From positions 1 through 64,000 of the forward strand of contig CAZHQG010000001.1 of NCBI GenBank assembly GCA_964534275.1: 64,000 nucleotides of DNA, read 5' to 3'. Shown piece by piece: positions 1 to 8,131 of this stretch. The DNA is from HRBIN30 sp964534275 (GTDB taxonomy: Bacteria > Desulfobacterota > Binatia > HRBIN30). The notes beneath the pieces were generated by a model. The model was not told the DNA's origin. It saw only the letters and a program-made list of their open reading frames with translations, and searched no databases. Position 1 is the first letter of the stretch. The number at the start of each line of letters is the position of its first letter. A program made the translations under genes and the position numbers.

Positions 1-460
1 TGTGCCCCGGAGCATCGTGGCCTGCGAGGGCCCAATGGGCCTTGGCAATCGGGGCGGTCACGAGTGCGTGCGCCCGCCCGCTCCGCACCAGGTCGACTGC
101 CGCAAGCAAGGCCCGGTACGAGGCATCGCCACAGCGCGCACGGGTCGCGCGAGTGCGCGGAAGCCCGGGCTCAGGGACCGGTCCGTGCATGGGCACTTCG
201 AACACTGGTACCCCACGCTGCGGGGGCACGCCTTCGGGATCGAAGGGCGCAAAGCGCAAGTGCCAGCCGTGTCGCTCGGCAAGGCGCTCGAACACACGCG
301 GATCGCCTACCAAGACGGGTTCGACTGCGCGGCGAACGGCGGGATGTCGCAGTGCTTTCAGCGTCACTTCCGGACCAATGCCAGCCGGGTCCCCCATGCT
401 CACCGCGACACGAACGCGGGCAGCGTGCGCTGAAGCGGGCTTACTCGAAGATCTCGACAT
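1..460 (-). CDS. pdxA: 4-hydroxythreonine-4-phosphate dehydrogenase PdxA (N-terminal part, runs off the left edge)
   Basis: PdxA oxidises 4-phosphohydroxy-L-threonine in cytoplasmic pyridoxal 5'-phosphate synthesis. Translating the reverse complement gives the family's hallmark N-terminus VSMGDPAGIGPE followed by VTLKAL, then VLVGDP and, near the edge, LVTAPIAKAHW and GHDAPGH, all standard PdxA blocks. Only about 153 of the usual ~330 residues lie in the window. The start chosen is the ATG at 460, inside the end of the surA-like gene, because the frame is open back to it; a GTG nearer the VSMGDP block is possible. The gene overlaps the surA-like gene by about 20 bases, so the two are probably translationally coupled. 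The surA-pdxA pairing also occurs in enterobacteria. Identity is firm; the start is less so. Confidence 0.93.
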   Translation of the reverse strand, partial: MSRSSSKPASAHAARVRVAVSMGDPAGIGPEVTLKALRHPAVRRAVEPVLVGDPRVFERLAERHGWHLRFAPFDPEGVPPQRGVPVFEVPMHGPVPEPGLPRTRATRARCGDASYRALLAAVDLVRSGRAHALVTAPIAKAHWALAGHDAPGH

Positions 461-1436
461 GGTGGAGTTTGTACAGGTCCTCGTTGAGCCAGCGCTGGAA
501 ACGTTCTTCGAGCGCTTGGTTGTAAAGCTTCTGGCGGACTTCCTCTTCCAAGGCAGAACGGTCGATTTTGCCCTCTTGCTCGCGGGCCAGCACCCGGACG
601 ATGTGGATCCCAAGCCGCGTGCGCACGGGCTCGCTGATTTCGCCCACCTTGAGCCGCTGTTGGGTTTCTTCCAACTCGTCCAGGAGTTCCCCGGGTTTGA
701 ACCACCCCAAGTCGCCGCCTTCTTTGCCGGTTTTGTCTTCCGAGTATCGCTGCGCCGCCACGGCGAAGTCGAGGCCATCGCGGATCTGCCGAAAGACCTC
801 CTCCGCGCGTGCGCGCACGGCTGCCACACGATCGCCCGTGGCATCGGGTGGCAACTGGAAAAAAATGTGGGCGATGCGAACCCGTGCCGGACCCGTGTAC
901 TCCTCCTTGTGTTCTTCGAAGTACCGTTCGATGTCTTCGGGCGTGACCGTCACTTTGCCGCGAATTTCGCGCGCGAGTAACTGTTGGCGTGCGAGGTCCT
1001 CGCGCACTTGCTTGCGGTACGTAGCCAGGTCCATCCCTTGCGCGCGCAGGGCTTCTTCGAGTTGCCGGTCGTCGATGCGGTTCCGTTCCTTGATCGAGCG
1101 AATGTAGGCGTCCACATCCTCGTCGCGCACGATGATGCCTTTTTGCTGTACTTCGCGTTCCACGATCTTGTCGGTAATCAAGGCACGGAGCACTTCGGCC
1201 TCGGAAAGCGTGCTCGACTGGCGAAGGCGTAAACTGGTCTTGGCAAATTGCCGAACCTCGTAAAGCGTCACCGGTTCTCCGTCCACCGTAGCCACTACCG
1301 CGTTGAGGCGTTCCGCGCGCACCGGCAGAGCGAGCAGCAAAGCCGCCACACTGAGAGCCAGGAGTCCGAGGAGCCCTGTGCATGCCGGCCGCGCGGAAAG
1401 CAAGGTGCGGCGGCCATCGCACGTGATGCTACGCAT
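441..1436 (-). CDS. SurA-like periplasmic peptidyl-prolyl isomerase/chaperone with one parvulin domain
   Basis: Predicted export chaperone of about 331 residues acting on outer membrane protein clients. An N-terminal hydrophobic signal (residues ~15-35, ending LPVRAE) is followed by a SurA N-domain (LNAVVATVDGEPVTLYEV), a helical stretch, and one PpiC-type parvulin domain from ARVRIAHIFF through GGDLGWFKPGELLDE to TRLGIHIVRVL. Enterobacterial SurA is longer (~430) with two parvulin domains, so this is a single-domain relative. The chosen ATG at 1436 gives a proper signal peptide and overlaps the mfd stop by 8 bases; the frame stays open further upstream inside mfd, but that extension is not hydrophobic. 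It sits between mfd and pdxA in a tight leftward operon. Confidence 0.85.
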   Translation of the reverse strand: MRSITCDGRRTLLSARPACTGLLGLLALSVAALLLALPVRAERLNAVVATVDGEPVTLYEVRQFAKTSLRLRQSSTLSEAEVLRALITDKIVEREVQQKGIIVRDEDVDAYIRSIKERNRIDDRQLEEALRAQGMDLATYRKQVREDLARQQLLAREIRGKVTVTPEDIERYFEEHKEEYTGPARVRIAHIFFQLPPDATGDRVAAVRARAEEVFRQIRDGLDFAVAAQRYSEDKTGKEGGDLGWFKPGELLDELEETQQRLKVGEISEPVRTRLGIHIVRVLAREQEGKIDRSALEEEVRQKLYNQALEERFQRWLNEDLYKLHHVEIFE

Positions 1437-4400
1437 AGGCAACCTCCTGGCGCTCGCGTACGGGTCCGGCCACCTTTTCGAGCACTTCCGCAATTTCCTC
1501 GAGGAGGCCATCGCTGTCGCGGGCCGCGGCACGAAAGCGCAACTGAAAGTCCGCGGGGATGGCAAAGCGCCCCTTGCCGCTGCGGACGAGCTGAATCAGC
1601 CGTTCCACATCCACGCTTGCGTGCGGGTGAAAGTGCAAGGTGACTTCTCCGTCGCGCACGTGCACCGACTGCACGCTGTGCTGCTTCAGCACGCGCCGCA
1701 AGTCCATGACCCGCAAGAGCGAATCGACCGGCGGTGGCATGGGCCCGTAGCGATCGCGCAGTTCGGCAGCGAGTTCGTCGATGTCTCGCCGGGTGCGCGC
1801 GGCCGACAAGCGGCGATACAAAATCAGGCGCTGGTTTTCGTCCGGCACGTACTCTGCAGGAACGTAGGCGCTAATGCCCAGTTGCATTTCGGGTTCTACC
1901 TCGACTTCGATCGATTCGCCGCGGAGTTCCTGCACCGCCTCGGCCAGCATTTGTTGGTAGAGTTCGAACCCCACAGCGGCAATTTGCCCGGATTGCTGCT
2001 TCCCAAGCAAGTTGCCGGCGCCGCGAATTTCCAAGTCGGTCGTGGCCAGGCGGAACCCACCTCCGAGGTCGTCGAGTTCCTGCAAGGCGCGCAACCGCAT
2101 TTGTGCCTCGCGCGTGATGAGTTCTTCCCCGGGGATCAGCAAGTACGCGTAGGCGCGTTCGTGCGACCGACCAACGCGGCCACGCAATTGGTAGAGCTGC
2201 GCGAGGCCAAAATGATCGGCCCGATCGATGATGATCGTGTTCGCGGTGGGGATATCGAGCCCCGATTCGATGATGGCCGAGCACACGAGAACATCGAACC
2301 GGCGTTCGACGAAATCCGTCATCACCTGCTCGAGCTCCCGTTCGCTCATTTGCCCATGGGCCACGGCAAAAGAGCATTCAGGCACGAGTTGCCGCAGGCG
2401 CCGGGCGCGGATCTCGATGGACTCCACGCGGTTGTGCACGAAAAACGCTTGCCCGCCGCGGGCTTTTTCGCGCAGCAAGGCTTCGCGGATGACCTGCTCG
2501 TCGTAGCGCGTCACGTACGTGCGAACCGCCAGCCGGTCGATCGGTGGCGTTTCGATGACGGACAAGTCGCGAATGCCAAGAAGCGCCATTTGCAGCGTAC
2601 GCGGAATAGGTGTGGCCGTCAGGGTGAGACAATCGACAAGCTTGCGCATTTGTTTAATCGCTTCCTTGTGTTTCACGCCGAAACGATGCTCTTCATCGAT
2701 GATGAGCAACCCCAACTGGCGGAAGCGGACGTCCTTTTGCAGCAAGCGGTGGGTGCCGATGACGATGTCCACCGTACCTTCGGCGAGGCCAGCGATAATG
2801 GCCGCGTTTTCTTTTGCCGAGTGAAACCGCGAGAGCATTTCGATCCGCACAGGGTAGCCCTGGAAGCGCTGTCGAAACGTATGCAAGTGTTGCTGCGCCA
2901 GGACGGTCGTCGGCACGAGCACGGCAACTTGTCGGCCGGCCATCACCGCAAGAAAGGCGGCGCGCATGGCAACCTCGGTTTTGCCAAAACCGACGTCGCC
3001 ACAAACAAGGCGGTCCATGGGCTTGGGCTTTTGCATGTCGGCTAGCACGTCTTCGATTGCCCGCAGTTGATCCTCGGTTTCCTCGAAGGGAAAGGCAGCT
3101 TCGAACTGCTGGTAGTACGCATCTGGCGGCGGGTAGGGCTTGCGCTCCATGGCTTCGCGGTGGGCGTAAATGTCGATCAACTCGCGCGCCATGGCGAGGA
3201 TGGATTCCTTGGTTTTTTGTTTCACCCTCGTCCAGCGCGTACTGCCAAGTTTGTCGAGTGCCGGCGGGTTGGCATCGGTTCCGATGTACTTTTGCAGCAC
3301 GCCAATGCGGTCGGATGGGATATAGAGCCGATCCTCACCGGCGTATTCGAGAAGCAAGTAGTCGTTGACCACGCCGTTGATGGAGAGTTGCTTGAGCCCA
3401 CGGTAGCGCCCGACGCCATAGTCCAGGTGGACCACGTAGTCCCCGGGCTTGAGCTCGCTCAAGTTCCGCAGCAACTGGCCAATTTCGATGCGTTGCTGGC
3501 GGCGCCGTTGTCGCTCGGTGCCGAGAATTTCGGCTTCTGTCAGGACCGCGAGTTTGCATTCGGGCAGGCGAAACCCGCTGCCTAGCTGGCCAAATACGAA
3601 GAGAACGTCGGACGTGGGAGCCTTGCTGAGGGCCTCGTCGACGGTGCTTGCCAAAGTGACGTGCACTCCGTGGTTCTCGAACAAGTGTTGCAATCGCGTG
3701 GCCTGGGCACTGTGGTGGAGGACGATCACCACGCGGTACCCGTTCCGGAGCCATTCGCGCACTTTTGCCGCCACGGTGGCAAAAGTCACTTCGCGACGCC
3801 CGGGAATCCGCTCCACGCGCGCATCGCGGACGCTGTGGCAAGGCACCGCCACCGGTGCCGTTCCCGCGGCGGGCACCAACAACTCGAGCTCCTCGAGCTC
3901 GACCCGTGCAAACGCTTCGTATTCGTGGCGCCACTGCTTTGCGTCGAGGTAGAGTGTTTCCGCTGGGAGGAAAAAGCGTTGGGCAGCGGCGCACGCCTCC
4001 GCCCGGTTCGACGTATCGTTGCTCGACGCTTCCAGCGCCACCTCGATGGCTGCTGGCCCGTCGAAACAAAGCAGCGTGTTCTCCGGAAGGTAGTGAGCGA
4101 CGCTTTCCAAGGGCTCGGGATAGGCAAGCGGCAGAAGCCGTTCCACACCAGGGAACACCGTGCCGCTATCGAGTCCAGCGAGCAGACGCAACCGCTCCTC
4201 GCGGGCCACGTCGAGGGCGAAGGCGCGTTCTTCCACGATGCGCGCAACGGTTGGGGTGAACAGCGCATCGCGGTCGAACTCGAGCATGGGAAGCACCAGC
4301 AGCTCGTGGACTTCGGAAAGCGACCTTTGACTCCCCGGATCGAATTGGGTCACGGTGTGGACGATGTCGCCATCGAGCTGAATACGCAGGGGGAGTGCGT

Positions 4401-4986
4401 ACCCCGGGGGAAATACGTCGACAATGGCGCCGCGGAGCGCAAAGTCACCACGATCTTCGACCAGCTCCACGCGGCGGTACCCCCAGCGAATGAGGTCCTG
4501 AGCAAGCGCGTCGCGGTCGACGTCGTCTCCAGGGACCAAATACTTCCAGCGGTGGAGGGAAGCGGCCCGGGGCGGCACCTTGCGAAGCAGCGCTTCGACG
4601 GGCGCCACCACCACGGGCGCTTTTCCATGCAACAGCTGGTAAAGTGCGTGCACCCGTTGGGCGACTACTTCGGGCGCCGGCGAGAGCTCTTCGAACGGTG
4701 GCACGTCGTACGCCGGGAGCAAATGGACGCGTCGATCCGTAGGCCCGAGAGTGTCGCTTTCCCCCATCCACCACGACAGTTCGTCGAACAGATGTTCCGC
4801 CGTTGCGGGATCGCGTGTGACCACCAACAACGGTCGCCGTGCGTCGCGCGCGAGCGCGCGCAAAAAAAAGCTTCGTGCCCCGCCCTTGAGCCCTTGAATG
4901 CAGAGCCGCGAGGGCTGGCTTCCGGCTGCGAGCGTGGCAGCCCGTTCGCAAACTGCCTCGAAGGTGTTTCCCTCTCGTTCCATCAA
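1429..4986 (-). CDS. mfd: Transcription-repair coupling factor Mfd
   Basis: Mfd removes RNA polymerase stalled at DNA lesions and recruits UvrA. The 1185-residue product has the full family length and domain order: UvrB-like N-terminal module (GPTDRRVHLLPAYDVPPFEEL), RNA-polymerase-interacting CarD-like domain (LKPGDYVVHLDYGVGRY), a superfamily 2 translocase with Walker A GDVGFGKTEVAMRAAF, the DEEH box in LLIIDEEHRFGV, TATPIPRTL, and the RGRVGR motif, then a C-terminal TRCF domain. It is the first gene of a leftward cluster; its last 8 bases are shared with the surA-like gene. The 293 bases upstream separate it from a divergent TPR gene and must hold both promoters, though I see no clear consensus there. 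Confidence 0.97.
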   Translation of the reverse strand: MMEREGNTFEAVCERAATLAAGSQPSRLCIQGLKGGARSFFLRALARDARRPLLVVTRDPATAEHLFDELSWWMGESDTLGPTDRRVHLLPAYDVPPFEELSPAPEVVAQRVHALYQLLHGKAPVVVAPVEALLRKVPPRAASLHRWKYLVPGDDVDRDALAQDLIRWGYRRVELVEDRGDFALRGAIVDVFPPGYALPLRIQLDGDIVHTVTQFDPGSQRSLSEVHELLVLPMLEFDRDALFTPTVARIVEERAFALDVAREERLRLLAGLDSGTVFPGVERLLPLAYPEPLESVAHYLPENTLLCFDGPAAIEVALEASSNDTSNRAEACAAAQRFFLPAETLYLDAKQWRHEYEAFARVELEELELLVPAAGTAPVAVPCHSVRDARVERIPGRREVTFATVAAKVREWLRNGYRVVIVLHHSAQATRLQHLFENHGVHVTLASTVDEALSKAPTSDVLFVFGQLGSGFRLPECKLAVLTEAEILGTERQRRRQQRIEIGQLLRNLSELKPGDYVVHLDYGVGRYRGLKQLSINGVVNDYLLLEYAGEDRLYIPSDRIGVLQKYIGTDANPPALDKLGSTRWTRVKQKTKESILAMARELIDIYAHREAMERKPYPPPDAYYQQFEAAFPFEETEDQLRAIEDVLADMQKPKPMDRLVCGDVGFGKTEVAMRAAFLAVMAGRQVAVLVPTTVLAQQHLHTFRQRFQGYPVRIEMLSRFHSAKENAAIIAGLAEGTVDIVIGTHRLLQKDVRFRQLGLLIIDEEHRFGVKHKEAIKQMRKLVDCLTLTATPIPRTLQMALLGIRDLSVIETPPIDRLAVRTYVTRYDEQVIREALLREKARGGQAFFVHNRVESIEIRARRLRQLVPECSFAVAHGQMSERELEQVMTDFVERRFDVLVCSAIIESGLDIPTANTIIIDRADHFGLAQLYQLRGRVGRSHERAYAYLLIPGEELITREAQMRLRALQELDDLGGGFRLATTDLEIRGAGNLLGKQQSGQIAAVGFELYQQMLAEAVQELRGESIEVEVEPEMQLGISAYVPAEYVPDENQRLILYRRLSAARTRRDIDELAAELRDRYGPMPPPVDSLLRVMDLRRVLKQHSVQSVHVRDGEVTLHFHPHASVDVERLIQLVRSGKGRFAIPADFQLRFRAAARDSDGLLEEIAEVLEKVAGPVRERQEVAYA

Positions 4987-5279
4987 AATGAGAACGCGCT
5001 CTACCTCCGCCGGCAGAGCGCCATCGCGCCCTTGCTAGCAGCCCGGCGAACGGGGAACAAATTGTGCGCGACATGGTCGAGCCCCCGGCGGCGCCGGGTG
5101 CTCATTCAAACCGTGCAGCGCCCTCGTAGGTCCTCTGCGGCTTGCGCTGTCGTGCCAAGGACGAGCCGGAAACGAGTTCCACCCATTGCGGCTCGCGGTG
5201 TGGCATCGTCGGCTGTGCCGTGCTTGTCACGACAGCTTTGCTCGCATAGAGTCGGGCCGAGCGAAGGAAGGAAGCATCG

Positions 5280-5618
5280 ATGCCCAGCGCCGAGGAACTG
5301 TTCGATCGCGCAGTCGACTGCATTGCGGCCGGAGATCTCGATGGCGCCATCGCTTGTTACCGCGCCGCGATCGAAGCGGATCCGAACTTTGCCGATGCGT
5401 GGGAAGGCTTGTCCATGGCGCTTGCCGATAAGGAACAGTGGGACGAAGCCATTGCGGCTGCCAAGAAAGCGGTGGAACTCGCGCCCGAGGAAGAGCTCGT
5501 GTACACCAATGTGTCCCGGATTTACCAGCGTGCGGGCAACGTGGCCGAGGCTGAGGCGTGGGCTGCCAAAGCGCGACTGCTCGACTGGAAGCGCCAATTG
5601 CGCGAAGGCAGCGATTAG
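5280..5618 (+). CDS. Small tetratricopeptide repeat (TPR) protein
   Basis: A 112-residue protein made almost entirely of TPR units: residues ~3-35 (ELFDRAVDCIAAGDLDGAIACY), ~37-70 (DPNFADAWEGLSMALADKEQWDEAI) and ~72-104 (EEELVYTNVSRIYQRAGNVAEAEAWA). TPR arrays bind proteins, so this is probably a scaffold or adaptor, but no partner can be named. There is no signal peptide or membrane segment, so a cytoplasmic location is expected. A purine-rich AAGGAAGGAAG lies about 6 bases before the ATG. It is followed 45 bases later by a cation exporter on the same strand. Confidence 0.85.
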   Translation: MPSAEELFDRAVDCIAAGDLDGAIACYRAAIEADPNFADAWEGLSMALADKEQWDEAIAAAKKAVELAPEEELVYTNVSRIYQRAGNVAEAEAWAAKARLLDWKRQLREGSD

Positions 5619-5663
5619 CGGTTCGCCTCGGTACCCGAGGCGCCTCCACAAGGGGCCGGCACA

Positions 5664-6572
5664 GTGCGAAGCCACCCACACCGCCACAATTCTTCTCTCA
5701 GTACGCGGACCTTGACGCTCGTGCTTGCAATCACGGCAGTCTTTTGTCTCGTGGAGGCCATTGGCGGCTGGTGGGCGAACAGCCTCGCGTTGCTTTCCGA
5801 TGCGAGCCACATGCTTTCTGACGTGGCTGCCCTCGGCATCGCCTTGATTGCCTCCTGGCTAGCAACCCGGCCGCCGACCGAAACGAAAACCTTTGGGTAC
5901 CATCGGCTCGAGATTGTCGCTGCGTTCGTGAACGGGCTGGCCATGTGGCTCGTGGTGGGGTTCCTTTGGCGGGAGGCGGCGTTGCGCTTGTGGGAGACCC
6001 CGGAAGTGCATGCCCAAGGGATGGTGGCCGTGGCCTCCCTGGGGCTTGGGGTCAACGTGCTGGTGCTGGCCCTGTTGCGCCGTGGCAGCCGGGAGAATCT
6101 CAATATCCGGGCTGCGTTCGTGCACGTGCTCGGCGACGCGCTGGGTTCGGTTGGTGCTTTGTTGGCAGGCCTGGGAGTGTGGATTTGGGGCTGGCACTGG
6201 GCGGATGCCGCTGTGAGCGTGGGGATTGGCGGACTGATCTTGTACAGCTCTTGGGGCGTGGTGCGAGAATCGTTGGATATTCTCATGATGGGAACGCCGC
6301 GCGAATTGAGCTTGAGTGCGGTCGATGCGCTTCTGCGAGAGTATCCGGGCGTGCTCGAGGTGCACGATCTGCACGTTTGGACCATGACCTCGGGTATGTA
6401 CGAACTCACCGCGCACCTGGTGGTGCGCGACGGGATCGACCATCGCGCGCTGCTGGAGCAGGTGCAAACCGCGCTGCGCGACCGCTTTGGCATCACGCAC
6501 ATTACCGTGCAGCTCGACCCGGAAGATGCGTGCTCCGAGGAGTTTCGCCTGCACCGCCGCAAGGCTAACTGA
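5664..6572 (+). CDS. Cation diffusion facilitator (CzcD/ZitB-type zinc exporter)
   Basis: An inner-membrane proton/divalent-metal antiporter of 302 residues, probably exporting zinc. It has six transmembrane segments and the two CDF metal-site motifs: HxxxD-type LLSDASHMLSDVAAL in helix 2 (residues ~45-60) and HVLGDALGS in helix 5 (~152). The His-poor loop after helix 4 is short. The C-terminal cytoplasmic ferredoxin-like domain contains VHDLHVWTMTSG, typical of the ZitB/CzcD group, and ends in LDPED. The start is a GTG at 5664, chosen because it precedes the first helix by about 14 residues; other nearby starts are possible. It lies between a TPR gene and a methyltransferase gene, both on the same strand, with no evident metal-regulator gene beside it. 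Confidence 0.92.
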   Translation: MRSHPHRHNSSLSTRTLTLVLAITAVFCLVEAIGGWWANSLALLSDASHMLSDVAALGIALIASWLATRPPTETKTFGYHRLEIVAAFVNGLAMWLVVGFLWREAALRLWETPEVHAQGMVAVASLGLGVNVLVLALLRRGSRENLNIRAAFVHVLGDALGSVGALLAGLGVWIWGWHWADAAVSVGIGGLILYSSWGVVRESLDILMMGTPRELSLSAVDALLREYPGVLEVHDLHVWTMTSGMYELTAHLVVRDGIDHRALLEQVQTALRDRFGITHITVQLDPEDACSEEFRLHRRKAN

Positions 6573-6608
6573 GCACGCATTGTCGTTTCTCCACAGTGGA
6601 GGTGGCGC

Positions 6609-7460
6609 ATGCGCGTAGTGAACACGGACCAAGAGCAGTACTGGAACACAGAAGCGGGGGCGAAGTGGGTTCGCTATCAGCAGTTCCTGGACGCGCAAAT
6701 CCGCCCGCTTGGCCACAAAGCCATGGACCTTGCTGGAGTTGCCCAGGGAGAACAAGTGCTCGATATTGGCTGCGGTTGCGGCGACACCACGATCGAGTTG
6801 GCGAGGCGGGTGGGCCCTGAAGGCCGAGTGCTGGGAATCGACTTGTCGACGCCGATGCTCGAGCGGGCACGAGAGCGCGCCGAAGCAGAGGACCTGGAGA
6901 ACGTGGTCTTCGTGCGCGGCGACGCGCAGACGTACCGTTTTCCGGAGGGGAAATTTCATGTCCTCTTTTCACGCTTCGGCGTCATGTTTTTTTCCGACCC
7001 GGTCGAAGCGTTTGCCAACCTGCGCACGGCGGCATGTCGCGGCGCCCGTTTATCGTTCGTGTGCTGGCAGGCTGTGACCGAGAACCCGTGGATGGCTGTG
7101 CCGATGATGGCGGTGTTGCAGCACGTGTCCGGCGTGGAGGTGCCCAATCCCGACGCTCCCGGGCCGTTCGCGTTTGCGAATCGGGACAAAGTGCGGGGCA
7201 TCCTCGAGCGCGCTGGTTATCAGGACCTGGTTTTCCACGACGTCCGCGAGGAGCTTTCCATCGGCGGCACGGAACCGCTCGAAGCGGTGGTGGATTTCTT
7301 GTTGCAGATGGGGCCTGCCGGAAAACTCTTGCGAACTGCGGGATCGGAATTGCGCCAGCGTGTGGCCACGAGTGTCACCGAGGCATTGCAGCCCTACGCC
7401 ACGGCAAGCGGAATCCGCATGCCCGGCGCCGCATGGATCGTCACAGCCCGAGTGCCTTGA
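6609..7460 (+). CDS. Class I SAM-dependent methyltransferase (UbiE/COQ5-like)
   Basis: A 283-residue soluble methyltransferase. Motif I is VLDIGCGCGDTTIELA (residues ~52-67), with the acidic motif II in VLGIDLSTPMLERA, and a motif corresponding to post-I/III in VFVRGDAQTYRFPEGKFHVLFSRFGVMFF. The FGVMFF-DPVEAFANL section and the C-terminal region resemble UbiE-like and arsenite or small-molecule methyltransferases; the substrate cannot be told. The ATG at 6609 is preceded by GGAGGTGG about 5 bases upstream, a strong ribosome binding site. It sits 36 bases after the cation exporter and 15 bases before the DUF99 gene. Confidence 0.85.
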   Translation: MRVVNTDQEQYWNTEAGAKWVRYQQFLDAQIRPLGHKAMDLAGVAQGEQVLDIGCGCGDTTIELARRVGPEGRVLGIDLSTPMLERARERAEAEDLENVVFVRGDAQTYRFPEGKFHVLFSRFGVMFFSDPVEAFANLRTAACRGARLSFVCWQAVTENPWMAVPMMAVLQHVSGVEVPNPDAPGPFAFANRDKVRGILERAGYQDLVFHDVREELSIGGTEPLEAVVDFLLQMGPAGKLLRTAGSELRQRVATSVTEALQPYATASGIRMPGAAWIVTARVP

Positions 7461-7475
7461 CGTGGTGCCGGGTTC

Positions 7476-8090
7476 GTGCGGCACCTGTCGCGGCGCGCGG
7501 CAAACAAGGAGCTTCTGGCCATTCGAATCCGGCGGCTGTCGAACTCGGTTGGCTTCGACGATGCGCCGTTTTACCGGCGCCAGCATGGTCGGGTGCCTGT
7601 AGTGGGAGCCGTGTACGCTGCGACTCGGCTCGATGGGATTCTCCTCGACTCTGTAGAACGCGACGGCGACGATGCCACCGCCGTGTTTGCCAAGTTGGTG
7701 CGTGATTCGCGGTTTTACCAGCACATCCAAGTGGTACTGTTGCAAGGAGTGACGTTTGCTGGCTTCAACGTGGTCGATGTACCGCGGCTTGCGCAGGAAA
7801 CGCGGCGACCCGTGTTGGTGGTCGCTCGGCGGCAGCCAAACTGGGAAAAACTTCGTCGCGCGTTGCTCGAGGCAGTGCCGGACGGAGTCGTAAAGTGGAA
7901 ACGCATCGAAGGTTTGGGTCCGATGGAGCCAATTGCAGGGGTGTACGTGCAGCGGTGGAATGTGTCTCCTGAAGAGGCACGACTGCTGCTCGAGCGCACC
8001 GCAATTTGGGGGCGGTTGCCCGAACCCTTACGGGTCGCCCATTTGGTGGCCGGCGCCTTGGCTCGTGGTGCGAGCCGTGGAGGCGCGTAG
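7476..8090 (+). CDS. DUF99 family protein (endonuclease V-related fold)
   Basis: A 204-residue protein matching DUF99 (UPF0215), a family best known from archaea and structurally related to endonuclease V. Recognisable blocks are GFDDAPF near residue 28, VPVVGAVY, LQGVTFAGFNVVD and RPVLVVARRQPN. The endonuclease V link is family knowledge; DUF99 activity has not been established to my knowledge. The start is a GTG at 7476, 15 bases after the methyltransferase stop; no strong ribosome binding site is visible, so it may be read by coupling. The gene ends 41 bases from the convergent aminopeptidase gene. Confidence 0.8.
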   Translation: MRHLSRRAANKELLAIRIRRLSNSVGFDDAPFYRRQHGRVPVVGAVYAATRLDGILLDSVERDGDDATAVFAKLVRDSRFYQHIQVVLLQGVTFAGFNVVDVPRLAQETRRPVLVVARRQPNWEKLRRALLEAVPDGVVKWKRIEGLGPMEPIAGVYVQRWNVSPEEARLLLERTAIWGRLPEPLRVAHLVAGALARGASRGGA

Positions 8091-8131
8091 AATCGCGCGA
8101 GAAGGCCGGTTGCGTGTTTGCAAGCCGCGGG

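Noticed and set aside
1303..3045. A 580-codon open frame on the plus strand across mfd
   Set aside because: It is antisense to the well-supported mfd gene; its translation shows no family motif and reflects GC-rich codon bias.
3661..5715. A 684-codon plus-strand open frame spanning the mfd start and the TPR gene
   Set aside because: It crosses two real genes in another frame and has no recognisable domain.
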